Source: Streptomyces griseofuscus
GTDB taxonomy: Bacteria; Actinomycetota; Actinomycetes; Streptomycetales; Streptomycetaceae
Direction of reading: 5' to 3'
DNA: 64,000 nucleotides
NCBI RefSeq assembly: GCF_014673495.1
Contig: NZ_CP051006.1
Span: forward strand, 4,340,001 to 4,404,000
Below the pieces are notes generated by a model, which worked only from the letters and a program-made list of their open reading frames with translations, made no database searches and was not told where the DNA came from. Below, one piece after another: positions 33,246-42,762 of the stretch; within the stretch, counting starts at the first letter, position 1; each line of letters begins with the position of its first letter. The position numbers and the translations under genes are program-made.

Positions 33246-34367
33246 TCAGCGGCGCGACATGTAGATGTCGAGCGCCTTGTGGAGCAGCTTGTTCAGCGGG
33301 AAGTCCCATTCGCCGAGGTACTCGGCGGCCTGTCCGCCCGTGCCGACCTTGAACTGGATCAGGCCGAACAGGTGGTCCGACTCGTCCAGCGAGTCGGAGA
33401 TGCCGCGCAGGTCGTAGACGGTCGCCCCGAGGGCGTAGGCGTCGCGCAGCATGCGCCACTGCATCGCGTTCGAGGGCCGGACCTCGCGGCCGATGTTGTC
33501 GGAGGCGCCGTAGGAGTACCAGACGTGCCCGCCGACGATCAGCATGGTGGCCGCGGACAGGTTCACGCCGTTGTGCCGGGCGAAGTACAGCCGCATGCGG
33601 TTGGGGTCCTCGGTGTTGAGGGCCGTCCACATGCGCTGGAAGTACGACAGCGGGCGCGGCCGGAAGTGGTCGCGCACGGCCGTGATCTCGTACAGCCGCT
33701 GCCACTCGGCGAGGTCCTGGTAGCCGCCCTGGACGACCTCGACGCCGGCCTTCTCGGCCTTCTTGATGTTGCGGCGCCAAAGCTGGTTGAAGTTCTTGTG
33801 GACCTCTTCCAGGGAGCGGTTCGCCAGCGGCACCTGGTAGACGTAGCGCGGCTGGACGTCGCCGAAGCCCGCGCCGCCGTCCTCGCCCTGCTGCCAGCCC
33901 ATGCGGCGCAGCTTGTCGGCGACCTCGAAGGCGCGCGGCTCGATGTAGTCGGCCTCCAGGTCGCGCAGGCGCTTGACGTCCTGGTCCTGGATGCCCTTCT
34001 TGATGGTCTCGGCGTTCCAGCGCCGGATGATCACCGGCGGGCCCATCTTCACGGAGAAGGCGCCCTGCTGCTTCAGGTGCGCGAGCATCGGCTGGATCCA
34101 GTCGTCCAGGTTCGGCGCGTACCAGTTGATGACCGGGCCCTCGGGCAGATAGGCGAGGTAGCGCTTGATCTTGGGCAGCTGGCGGTAGAGGACCAGGCCC
34201 ACGCCGACCAGCTGACCGCTGCGCTCGTCGAACCAGCCGAGGCTCTCCGAGCGCCACTCCGCCTTCACGTCGGCCCAGGCCGGGACCTGCATGTGGCTCG
34301 CCGACGGCAGGCTCTGGATGAATGCCAGATGCTGCTCTCGGCTGATGGTCCTCAGGGTCAGGCTCAT
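33246..34367 (-). CDS. femX: FemX/MurM-type peptidoglycan bridge aminoacyltransferase
   Basis: Adds the bridge amino acid (glycine in Streptomyces) from aminoacyl-tRNA to the peptidoglycan precursor. 373 residues from ATG 34367 with GAGGAG upstream (MSLTLRTISREQHLAFIQSL). It has the two GNAT-like halves of Fem proteins. Marker segments are MQVPAWADVKAEWRSESLGW, YLPEGPVINW, the coiled helical arm around NFNQLWRRNIKKAEKAG, and a late YDLRGISDSLDESDHLFGL segment. It has the expected length for FemX, whose glycine substrate is also what VanK-type paralogues compete for. Confidence 0.88.
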   Translation of the reverse strand: MSLTLRTISREQHLAFIQSLPSASHMQVPAWADVKAEWRSESLGWFDERSGQLVGVGLVLYRQLPKIKRYLAYLPEGPVINWYAPNLDDWIQPMLAHLKQQGAFSVKMGPPVIIRRWNAETIKKGIQDQDVKRLRDLEADYIEPRAFEVADKLRRMGWQQGEDGGAGFGDVQPRYVYQVPLANRSLEEVHKNFNQLWRRNIKKAEKAGVEVVQGGYQDLAEWQRLYEITAVRDHFRPRPLSYFQRMWTALNTEDPNRMRLYFARHNGVNLSAATMLIVGGHVWYSYGASDNIGREVRPSNAMQWRMLRDAYALGATVYDLRGISDSLDESDHLFGLIQFKVGTGGQAAEYLGEWDFPLNKLLHKALDIYMSRR

Positions 34368-34496
34368 GTCGGGGCGCTCCTCGGGCTGGTGTGTCCCCAT
34401 GGGTTCAGGGGCTCCGGCTCTCGCGCCGAAGCCTACTGCGCCCGCTGAGCACCCCGATGGGGCGGACGGCTCAGAAGGGCCCGCCCGCGCGAGGCC

Positions 34497-34525
34497 GCCC
34501 CCGCGGAGATCGTCTTCGCGGGGGC
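34497..34525 (-). terminator. Hairpin after small membrane protein gene
   Basis: GCCCCCGCG (34497–34505) pairs with CGCGGGGGC (34517–34525). 9-bp stem, 11-nt loop, about 20 bp past the gene end. Confidence 0.6.
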
Positions 34526-34544
34526 CGTCTCGGGAGGGACCGCC

Positions 34545-34856
34545 TCAGAACAGGCCGCCGAACAGCCCGCCGTTCGACATGCCGATCAGCAGGCCGACCC
34601 CGGAGGCGCCGAGGCCGAGGATCAGCCCGAAGCGCTCGCGCGTGGTCACCGAGACCCACTGCCCGTACGCGCCGGTGACGATGCCGACCAGACCGGCCCA
34701 GGACGTGAGCAGGTGCAGGCCGGGGAAGAACGCGGTGATGAAGGACAGCAGGCCCAGGACCAGCGTCACGGCCATCAGGATGTCCGGGAGCGGATGGGTC
34801 TTGCCGTCGCTGGCGAAGAGGGATCCGGCGGTGTTGGGCTGCAAAGCCTGTGCCAT
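34545..34856 (-). CDS. Small membrane protein of unknown function
   Basis: 103 residues from ATG 34856 behind AGGAGGTG (MAQALQPNTAGSLFASDGKT). Three hydrophobic helices are visible: ILMAVTLVLGLLSFITAFF, LLTSWAGLVGIVTGAYG, and FGLILGLGASGVGLLIGM. It ends in a glycine-rich tail GGLFGGLF. I do not recognise a family. The gene is divergent from the rpsF operon and separated from femX by a hairpin. Confidence 0.8.
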   Translation of the reverse strand: MAQALQPNTAGSLFASDGKTHPLPDILMAVTLVLGLLSFITAFFPGLHLLTSWAGLVGIVTGAYGQWVSVTTRERFGLILGLGASGVGLLIGMSNGGLFGGLF

Positions 34857-35091
34857 GGGGCACCTCCTGCGGAAGGCGGCGCATCGTAGCGCCGTACACA
34901 CCCGACGTGTACAGATTGTCGGCCCTCACGGCCGGATTTCAACCGGAAGCGGGTGTGCGGGTAGTCTGTACCGTCTGCACCGGTGTCTGCCCGGATCCGC
35001 GGCGGGGAATCCTCGCGGAGCCCTGATCGTCAGTGGAAACCCCTGATTGTCAGTGCCGGCCGATACCGTTGCGAACGCATTAGACCCTCCT

Positions 35092-35110
35092 GCCACGGAA
35101 CGACCGTGGC
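35092..35110 (+). promoter_or_regulatory. Hairpin in the rpsF leader
   Basis: GCCACGG (35092–35098) and CCGTGGC (35104–35110) form a perfect 7-bp stem with loop AACGA, followed by CGCTGAG. It ends 10 nt before the AAAGGAGGTG ribosome-binding site. Leaders of rpsF operons in many bacteria bind the S6:S18 complex through a CCG-containing stem; this is a candidate only. Confidence 0.35.
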
Positions 35111-35138
35111 CGCTGAGTCCAAAGGAGGTGGGTTCCAC

Positions 35139-35429
35139 ATGCGTCACTACGAGGTGATGGTCATCCTCGACCCCGATCTCGAGGAGCGTGCTGTCTCCCC
35201 GCTGATCGAGAACTTCATGTCCGTCGTCCGTGATGGCGGCGGCAAGGTGGAGAAGGTCGACACCTGGGGCCGTCGTCGTCTCGCCTACGAGATCAAGAAG
35301 AAGCCCGAGGGCATCTACTCGGTCATCGACCTGCAGGCCGAGCCTGCGGTCGTCAAGGAGCTCGACCGCCAGATGAACCTGAACGAGTCGGTCCTCCGGA
35401 CCAAGGTCCTCCGTCCCGAGATGCACTGA
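35139..35429 (+). CDS. rpsF: 30S ribosomal protein S6
   Basis: 96 residues from ATG 35139 with an ideal AAAGGAGGTG ribosome-binding site (35121–35130). Begins MRHYEVMVILDPDLEERAVS and contains WGRRRLAYEIKKKPEGIY, diagnostic of S6. First gene of rpsF–ssb–rpsR–rplI. The frame is open upstream to 34983, but the leader is non-coding. Confidence 0.97.
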   Translation: MRHYEVMVILDPDLEERAVSPLIENFMSVVRDGGGKVEKVDTWGRRRLAYEIKKKPEGIYSVIDLQAEPAVVKELDRQMNLNESVLRTKVLRPEMH

Positions 35430-35502
35430 GCCTCGGCTCAGTTGATCCCGGGATTCGAGTAGCAGCAAGCAGCCAGCAGCAAACCCGCCGAGAGGTTCCC
35501 CC

Positions 35503-36099
35503 ATGGCAGGCGAGACCGTCATCACGGTCATCGGCAATCTTGTCGACGACCCCGAGCTGCGCTTCACCCCGTCCGGTGCGGCGGTCGCGAAGTTCCGTAT
35601 CGCGTCCACCCCCCGCACCTTCGACCGTCAGACCAATGAGTGGAAGGACGGCGAGAGCCTGTTCCTGACCTGCTCGGTCTGGCGCCAGGCGGCGGAGAAC
35701 GTCGCCGAGTCGCTCCAGCGAGGCATGCGCGTGCTCGTGCAGGGCCGGCTGAAGCAGCGGTCCTACGAGGACCGTGAGGGCGTCAAGCGCACGGTCTACG
35801 AGCTGGACGTCGACGAGGTCGGCCCCAGCCTGCGCAACGCCACGGCCAAGGTCACCAAGACCTCCGGTGGTGGCGGTCGCGGTGGCCAGGGCGGTTACGG
35901 CGGCGGCCAGCAGGGTGGCGGCCAGGCCGGCGGCGGCTGGGGCGGTGGCTCCGGTGGCGGCCAGCAGGGTGGCGGCGCTCCGGCCGACGACCCGTGGGCC
36001 ACCGGCGCTCCCGCCGGTGGCAGCCAGGGTGGTGGCGGCTGGGGCGGTGGCTCCGGTGGCAACCAGGGCGGCGGCTACTCGGACGAGCCTCCTTTCTAG
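35503..36099 (+). CDS. ssb: Single-stranded DNA-binding protein
   Basis: Replication/repair ssDNA-binding protein. 198 residues (MAGETVITVIGNLVDDPELR). The OB fold occupies about residues 1–115. A Gly-rich, Gln-containing linker (about 118–190; blocks of GGGQQGGG and GGGWGGGSGG) leads to the acidic-aromatic tip YSDEPPF, which recruits partner proteins. Located between rpsF and rpsR as in most bacteria. Confidence 0.97.
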   Translation: MAGETVITVIGNLVDDPELRFTPSGAAVAKFRIASTPRTFDRQTNEWKDGESLFLTCSVWRQAAENVAESLQRGMRVLVQGRLKQRSYEDREGVKRTVYELDVDEVGPSLRNATAKVTKTSGGGGRGGQGGYGGGQQGGGQAGGGWGGGSGGGQQGGGAPADDPWATGAPAGGSQGGGGWGGGSGGNQGGGYSDEPPF

Positions 36100-36140
36100 G
36101 GCTCGTATCCCACACTTCTTGATCACACAGGAGAAACACC

Positions 36141-36377
36141 ATGGCGAAGCCGCCTGTGCGCAAGCCTAAGAAGAAGGTCTGCGCTTTCTGCAAGGACAAG
36201 GTCACGTACGTGGACTACAAGGACACGAACATGCTGCGGAAGTTCATTTCCGACCGTGGCAAGATCCGTGCCCGCCGCGTGACCGGCAACTGCACGCAGC
36301 ACCAGCGTGACGTCGCCACGGCCGTGAAGAACAGCCGTGAGATGGCGCTGCTGCCCTACACGTCCACCGCGCGATAA
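36141..36377 (+). CDS. rpsR: 30S ribosomal protein S18
   Basis: 78 residues (MAKPPVRKPKKKVCAFCKDK). It keeps the CXXC…CXXH set (C-A-F-C near residue 14, C-T-Q-H near 54), so this is the zinc-binding (C+) form. Many actinobacteria also carry a cysteine-less, zinc-repressed S18 elsewhere. AGGAG ribosome-binding site; 19 nt before rplI start. Confidence 0.97.
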   Translation: MAKPPVRKPKKKVCAFCKDKVTYVDYKDTNMLRKFISDRGKIRARRVTGNCTQHQRDVATAVKNSREMALLPYTSTAR

Positions 36378-36395
36378 GGGAAGGGTGACCGACTC

Positions 36396-36842
36396 ATGAA
36401 GATCATCCTCACCCACGAGGTCTCCGGCCTCGGTGCCGCCGGCGATGTTGTCGACGTCAAGGACGGCTACGCTCGCAACTACCTGATCCCGCGGAAGTTC
36501 GCTATCCGCTGGACCAAGGGTGGCGAGAAGGACGTCGCGCAGATCCGTCGTGCGCGCAAGATCCACGAGATCCAGACCATCGAGCAGGCCAACCAGGTCA
36601 AGGCCCAGCTCGAGGGCGTGAAGGTCCGTCTGGCCGTTCGCTCCGGCGACGCCGGTCGTCTCTTCGGTTCCGTCACCCCGGCCGACGTCGCGTCCGCGAT
36701 CAAGGCTTCCGGTGGTCCCGAGGTCGACAAGCGCCGCATCGAGCTGGGCGCCCCGATCAAGACCCTGGGCTCCCACGAGACGTCCGTGCGTCTGCACCCC
36801 GAGGTGGCCGCCAAGGTCGCCATCGAGGTCGTCTCCGCGTGA
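36396..36842 (+). CDS. rplI: 50S ribosomal protein L9
   Basis: 148 residues (MKIILTHEVSGLGAAGDVVD). It contains the L9 N-terminal signature DVKDGYARNYLIPRKFA, a connecting helix, and a C-terminal domain ending VAAKVAIEVVSA. Last gene of the operon; the 17-bp terminator starts 26 bp downstream. Confidence 0.97.
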   Translation: MKIILTHEVSGLGAAGDVVDVKDGYARNYLIPRKFAIRWTKGGEKDVAQIRRARKIHEIQTIEQANQVKAQLEGVKVRLAVRSGDAGRLFGSVTPADVASAIKASGGPEVDKRRIELGAPIKTLGSHETSVRLHPEVAAKVAIEVVSA

Positions 36843-36867
36843 CCCAGCGCTCGGTCTGAGCAGCTGA

Positions 36868-36906
36868 GAAGAGGGGCCGTACCCATCGCGGGTACGGCCC
36901 CTCTTC
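36868..36906. terminator. rplI terminator, 17-bp perfect stem
   Basis: Arms 36868–36884 and 36890–36906 (GAAGAGGGGCCGTACCC and complement) pair perfectly with a 5-nt loop. A CGTT tail follows. It can serve the convergent MATE gene too. Confidence 0.88.
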
Positions 36907-36959
36907 CGTTGCCGGTGCGGCTCTCGCCGACGCGTCCCGGGAGCGGGGCCGCGGCGGAT

Positions 36960-36973
36960 GTTTCACGTGAAAC
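36960..36973. other. parS: parS site 8
   Basis: Exact GTTTCACGTGAAAC, 2 bp beyond the stop codon of the MATE gene, between convergent transcripts. Confidence 0.95.
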
Positions 36974-36975
36974 GG

Positions 36976-38313
36976 TCAGCGGGTCGCGCCCGTCACCAGC
37001 CAGCGGCCCGAGCGGCTGCGCCACCACAGGGTGGCCATACGGACGGTCATCATCAGCGTCATCGCGGCCCAGAGCGCGGTCAGACCGCCGCCGAGCGCCG
37101 GGACGAGCAGGGCCGCCGGGACGAACACCGCCAGGGTCACGAGCATCGCCCCGGCCAGATACGGTCCGTCGCCCGCGCCCATCAGGACGCCGTCCAGGAC
37201 GAAGACGATCCCGCAGATGGGCTGTGACAACGCCACCATCAGCAGGGCGGGCAGTGCGGCGTCCTTGACCACCGGGTCGCTGGTGAACAGCGGCAGGAAG
37301 AGCGGCCGGGCAGCGACGACCAGCAGTCCGAGTACGACACCGGTGGCGATGCCCCACTGGACCATCCGTCGGCAGGCCGCGCGGGCGCCCTTGGTGTCGG
37401 CCGCTCCGAGGTAGCGGCCGATGATGGCCTGTCCCGCGATCGCGATGGCGTCGAGCGCGAAGGCCAGCAGGCTCCACAGGGACAGAGTGATCTGGTGGGC
37501 GGCGATGTCGGCGTCACCGAGGCGGGCCGCGACGGCGGTGGCGATCATGAGGATCGCGCGTAGTGACAGGGTGCGGACCAGCAGCGGGACACCGGCCTGT
37601 GCCGAGGCCCGGATCCCGGCCGCGTCCGGGCGCAGGGACGCCCCGTGCCGACGGGCGCCGCGTACGACCACGGTCAGATAGATGGTCGCCATGGCGCACT
37701 GCGCGATGACCGTGCCCCAGGCCGAACCGGCGATGCCCAGCCCGGCGCCATAGACCAGGCCCACATTGAGGGCCGCGTTGGCGATGAAACCGCCGACGGC
37801 GACATAGAGCGGTGTCCTGGTGTCCTGGAGACCGCGGAGCACTCCGGTGGCGGCGAGCACCATGAGCATGGCCGGGATGCCCAGGGAGGAAATGCGCAGA
37901 TAGGCGGTGGCGTAGGGCGCCGCCGTGGTGGAGGCGCCGAAGAGGTCCACGATGGCGGGTGCCAGGGGGAGGACGACGGCGATGACCGCGATCCCGAGCA
38001 GCAGCGCCAGCCAGATGCCGTCCATGCCCTGGCGGATGGCGCCCGGGCGATCGCCCGCGCCGACCCGGCGGGCCACGGCGGCCGTGGTGGCGTAGGCGAG
38101 GAAGACGAACACGCTCACGGCGGTGGTCAGGAGGGCGGAGGCGACGCCGAGACCGGCGAGCTGGGCGGTGCCGAGGTGGCCGACAATGGCGCTGTCCGCC
38201 ATGACGAAGAGAGGCTCGGCGACGAGTGCGCCGAAGGCCGGGACGGCCAGCGCGACGATCTCTCGGTCGTGCCGCCGGCGGGTGGCCTCGGGGATCTCGG
38301 GAGCCTGGGTCAT
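36976..38313 (-). CDS. MATE-family efflux protein (DinF-like)
   Basis: Cation-coupled multidrug exporter. 445 residues, about 12 transmembrane helices in two halves. The N-terminus IVALAVPAFGALVAEPLFVMADSAIVGHLG is the MATE/DinF start, with GxxxGA-like repeats later. Substrate unknown. The promoter shares the 482-bp gap with dnaB, in divergent orientation. Confidence 0.92.
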   Translation of the reverse strand: MTQAPEIPEATRRRHDREIVALAVPAFGALVAEPLFVMADSAIVGHLGTAQLAGLGVASALLTTAVSVFVFLAYATTAAVARRVGAGDRPGAIRQGMDGIWLALLLGIAVIAVVLPLAPAIVDLFGASTTAAPYATAYLRISSLGIPAMLMVLAATGVLRGLQDTRTPLYVAVGGFIANAALNVGLVYGAGLGIAGSAWGTVIAQCAMATIYLTVVVRGARRHGASLRPDAAGIRASAQAGVPLLVRTLSLRAILMIATAVAARLGDADIAAHQITLSLWSLLAFALDAIAIAGQAIIGRYLGAADTKGARAACRRMVQWGIATGVVLGLLVVAARPLFLPLFTSDPVVKDAALPALLMVALSQPICGIVFVLDGVLMGAGDGPYLAGAMLVTLAVFVPAALLVPALGGGLTALWAAMTLMMTVRMATLWWRSRSGRWLVTGATR

Positions 38314-38795
38314 GGGCGCTAATGTAATCGTCCACAGGTAAGAGATGCAATTGCAGTGTGACCCTTACTTGTGATCCTGAGCGCCGTCCGCTCGCGCACC
38401 GTTCGAACCGATCTTGGTCCGACCGGGAAAGTTTTTCTTCTGCACAGCCGGTGGATGCCGAAGTTGCAGGTCAGGGGCGTGGACTGAAAAGGATCGAGGG
38501 CTTGTTCACAGGGCTGTCCACCGGGTCGTGCACAGGTTTCGGCGAGTTCTCCACAGCATCGGGGCCGTCGTCCACATGGCCTGTGGATAACCAGATTGGC
38601 TGACGGTGCCGACGGGCCTACCGTTGTCCGGCGCCCGCTCCTTCTCCGGGCCCCGGCAGGCGATGCCTCCGAGGCTCGGTAAACGGCACAAAACCGACGC
38701 GCCCTGAGCGGAGTTGGGCCTCTCGATTTGTCAGTGTCGTGCCGTACAAAAGAGGACACGGCGAGGTCCGCCGTGTGACGGGAGGAGGTGGCTCG
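38314..38795. promoter_or_regulatory. dnaB upstream region with DnaA-box cluster
   Basis: A 482-bp gap between the divergent MATE gene and dnaB. DnaA-box-like 9-mers relative to TTGTCCACA: 38328–38336 TCGTCCACA, 38502–38510 TTGTTCACA, 38547–38555 TTCTCCACA, 38568–38576 TCGTCCACA and 38582–38590 (minus strand TTATCCACA, the E. coli consensus), each with one mismatch. Two more (38514–38522, 38526–38534) have two mismatches. Seven fall in 263 bp and six of them in 89 bp, about 36 kb from oriC. The rest, 38600–38780, shows nothing recognisable. Confidence 0.6.
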
Positions 38796-40274
<1,479 letters not shown>

Positions 40275-40299
40275 TCGACGCGAGGGAACTCGCGGGGTT

Positions 40300-41415
40300 T
40301 CAGGCGCCGTCGGGCTGGAAGAACGCGAGCATCTTCCGGGCGGCGCCCGGGGACGTCAGCATGTCCTTCATCTTCGCGGACATCCGGGCGGCGGCGCCGG
40401 TGCGCTCGAACATCTCGTGTTCGTATTCCGCGACGGCGGTGGGGAAGTCGTCCGGGTGCGCGGCCAGCGCGAGTCCGAGCAGGGCGCCGTCGAGCAACGC
40501 CATGTTGGCGCCCTCGCCCACCGGCGGCATCAGGTGCGCGGCATCGCCGAGCAGGGTGACGCCCGGCGTCGACGGCCAGGTCAGACCCACCGGGAGTGCG
40601 GTGATCGAGCGCGGCACGATCGTGTTGTCGCAGGCCGCGATCAGCGCGGTGAACCGAGGATTCCAGCCGGTGAGCAGGTCGATCAGCCGCGCCCGTGCGG
40701 CGGCGGGGTCGTCGAACGGGATCCCGCTGGTGGCGAACCAGTCCTCGGCGGTGTTGTAGAAGCTGATGCCGATTCGCACGCGGCCGTCGCCGTTGCGCTG
40801 CGCCGCCAGGGATATCCCGTCGCCGAGCACCCAGTAGTTGCCGCGTCCGACCATCGCCGCGAGGTCGGGGTGGGTGCGGTCGATGTCGGGGATGCCGACC
40901 TCGACGACGTTCTGGCCGATATGTGCCGGGCGGGCGTCGGTGAGCAGCGCCCGGACCCGGGAGTTCGCGCCGTCCGCGCCGACCAGCAGGTCGTACGACG
41001 CGCCGCCGCCGTCGGCGAAGTCCAGCCGGCCGTCGCCCGCGGAGGTGAACTCGTGACCCCAGCGCACCGTGCCCTCGGGGAGGGAGTCCAGCAGTAGGTC
41101 GCGCAGGTCGGCGCGGTCGACCTCGGGACGGTCGAGCGGCGCGTCGTCGGGGGTGTCCTCCTGGAGCAGGAGGGTGCCGTCCGGTTCGAGGAGACGCATG
41201 TCCTGGCCCTCGCCACGGGCGATCGCGTGGAACCCGTCGAGGAGACCGGCCTCGCGCAGCGCCCGCTGGCCGGAGTGGATGTCGAGCATGCCGCCCTGAC
41301 CGCGCGCACCGCGCGAGGACTCACGTTCGTACACGACGGAATCCATTCCGTTGACGTGCAGCACACGGGCGAGAGCCAGGCCGCCGAGCCCGGCTCCGAC
41401 GATGGCGATGGTCAT
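40300..41415 (-). CDS. FAD-dependent monooxygenase (TetX-like)
   Basis: Flavoprotein hydroxylase of the p-hydroxybenzoate hydroxylase fold. 371 residues from ATG 41415. The FAD-binding G-A-G-L-G-G is at residues 7–12, ARGQGGMLDIHSGQRALREAG matches the TetX-type RGxGGxLDxH segment, DLLVGADGANSRVR follows, and the second FAD motif GDAAHLMPPVGEGANMA is near residue 288. The family includes tetracycline-inactivating enzymes, but many members have other substrates. Divergent from a TetR regulator with a dyad between them, so expression is probably ligand-inducible. Confidence 0.87.
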   Translation of the reverse strand: MTIAIVGAGLGGLALARVLHVNGMDSVVYERESSRGARGQGGMLDIHSGQRALREAGLLDGFHAIARGEGQDMRLLEPDGTLLLQEDTPDDAPLDRPEVDRADLRDLLLDSLPEGTVRWGHEFTSAGDGRLDFADGGGASYDLLVGADGANSRVRALLTDARPAHIGQNVVEVGIPDIDRTHPDLAAMVGRGNYWVLGDGISLAAQRNGDGRVRIGISFYNTAEDWFATSGIPFDDPAAARARLIDLLTGWNPRFTALIAACDNTIVPRSITALPVGLTWPSTPGVTLLGDAAHLMPPVGEGANMALLDGALLGLALAAHPDDFPTAVAEYEHEMFERTGAAARMSAKMKDMLTSPGAARKMLAFFQPDGA

Positions 41416-41446
41416 GGTTGCCCCTCCTCCGATACACCGTACGTGC

Positions 41447-41461
41447 CGATACAGTGTATCG
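41447..41461. promoter_or_regulatory. TetR-type operator dyad
   Basis: CGATACA-G-TGTATCG, a perfect 7-bp inverted repeat with one central base. It lies in the short gap between the divergent monooxygenase and TetR genes. A related GATACA half-site lies at 41431–41436. Confidence 0.65.
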
Positions 41462-41486
41462 ATCAATGCGCAGTATCGTTGGCGGC

Positions 41487-42167
41487 ATGTTGGTGTGGGA
41501 GAGGCCGGAGCCGCCGGATCGACCGGTGCCGGCCCCGCTGAACCGAGAACGCATCGTGCGAACGGCGATCCGGCTGGCCGACGCGGACGGCCTGGAGGCG
41601 GTGTCGCTGCGCAAGGTCGCCACCGCGCTGGGCGTCGGGCCGATGCGGCTGTACAGCTACATCGCGAGCAAGGAGGAGCTGCTCGACCTGATGGTCGACG
41701 CGGCTTATGCCGAGATCCGGCCCGTCGGAGACGGCTGGCGGGAGGTGCTGCGCTCTCTTGCCGAATCCACCCGGCAGGCCGCCCATGAGCACGAATGGCT
41801 CGCCGATCTGCTCGGTGGCCGACCGCAACTCGGCCCGCACGCGCTGGCCAACGGCGAGGCCGTGGTGGCCCGGCTCGACGGCGTCGACCTGGACGACGTC
41901 ATGCCGATGGTCGCGGCGGTGAACGCGTATGTGATCGGTGCGGTGCGCCGGGAGATCGCCGCGCGGCGAGCCGAGCGGGCCAGTGGGATGGACGAGAGGC
42001 GCTGGCAGGCCGCACTCGGGCCCTATCTGGAGCGGACCTTCGCCACCGGCCGATTCCCCGCGCTGGCCACGGTGGTGCGCGACGCCGCCCACCTGGACGC
42101 CGACCACACCTTCCGGATGGGCCTCGATTTCCTGCTCGACGGCATCGAAGCCCGCGTTTCCCGGTGA
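41487..42167 (+). CDS. TetR-family regulator
   Basis: 226 residues from ATG 41487; ATG 41466 is an alternative start but lies close to the dyad at 41447–41461. The N-terminal HTH is RIVRTAIRLADADGLEAVSLRKVATALGVGPMRLYSYIASKEELLDLMVD. The C-terminal ligand-binding region resembles the tetracycline-repressor C-terminal class. It probably represses itself and the divergent FAD monooxygenase through the CGATACA dyad; the effector is unknown. Confidence 0.88.
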   Translation: MLVWERPEPPDRPVPAPLNRERIVRTAIRLADADGLEAVSLRKVATALGVGPMRLYSYIASKEELLDLMVDAAYAEIRPVGDGWREVLRSLAESTRQAAHEHEWLADLLGGRPQLGPHALANGEAVVARLDGVDLDDVMPMVAAVNAYVIGAVRREIAARRAERASGMDERRWQAALGPYLERTFATGRFPALATVVRDAAHLDADHTFRMGLDFLLDGIEARVSR

Positions 42168-42197
42168 GGTGACGGCGAACCCCGCATCATCGGTCGG

Positions 42198-42654
42198 GTG
42201 ACCCGTCGCATCGTTCTCGTCACCGGGGCGCCCGGAGCCGGCAAGACCACCCTGGCGCTACCGCTGTCGGCAGAACTCCGTTTCCAAGGACCACATCAAG
42301 GAGACCCTGCACGACGCGCTGGACGCACCGGTGGATCTGGCGTCCTCGCGCCGACTGGGCGCCGCGGCCATGCGGTTGATCTGGGCCCTGGCCGGGGGCT
42401 GTCCGGAGGCCGTCCTGGAGGCCAACTTCCCGCCGCGCCACCCCGACACCCGCCTTCGCCTGGAGTCCTTGGCCGCGACGGTGGTCGAGGTCCATTGCCG
42501 GTGCCCACCGGCCGAGGCCGCTCGCCGCTACGCCGAGCGCGCGCCCGGGGCCCACGCGGTCCACGTCGTCCATGAACTCCGGCCCGAAGCCGTGGCCCAG
42601 TACGACCGGCCGCTCGGCTACGGCACCGTCATCACGGTGGACACGATCCTGAAT
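42198..42654 (+). pseudogene. Frameshifted P-loop kinase-like gene
   Basis: Frame 1 from GTG 42198 encodes MTRRIVLVTGAPGAGKTTLALPLSAEL, a Walker A start. Near 42277–42286 the homologous reading moves to another frame, which continues VSKDHIKETLHDALDAPVD, WALAGGCPEAVLEANFPPRH, CRCPPAEAARRYAERAP and YGTVITVDT. This is the layout of small ATP-binding kinases and chloramphenicol-phosphotransferase-like proteins. About 11 nt seem missing at the junction. The expected C-terminal helix and stop are absent, and the second frame runs in phase into the next gene. A sequencing error is the main alternative. Confidence 0.7.
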
Positions 42655-42762
42655 CGGAGCGCTTGGGCCTCATCGCGGCCAGCATCCCCGGTTGCTCCCG
42701 GACGCGTCCAGAGGGTCGGAAATGGATTCGACGCACGGCATTCCAGCAGGTGGACTGGGGGA

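Noticed and set aside
35880..36090. Short repeats in ssb as a possible repeat array or CRISPR
   Set aside because: They are codon-level repeats of Gly/Gln/Ser in the SSB linker, in frame and of irregular length.
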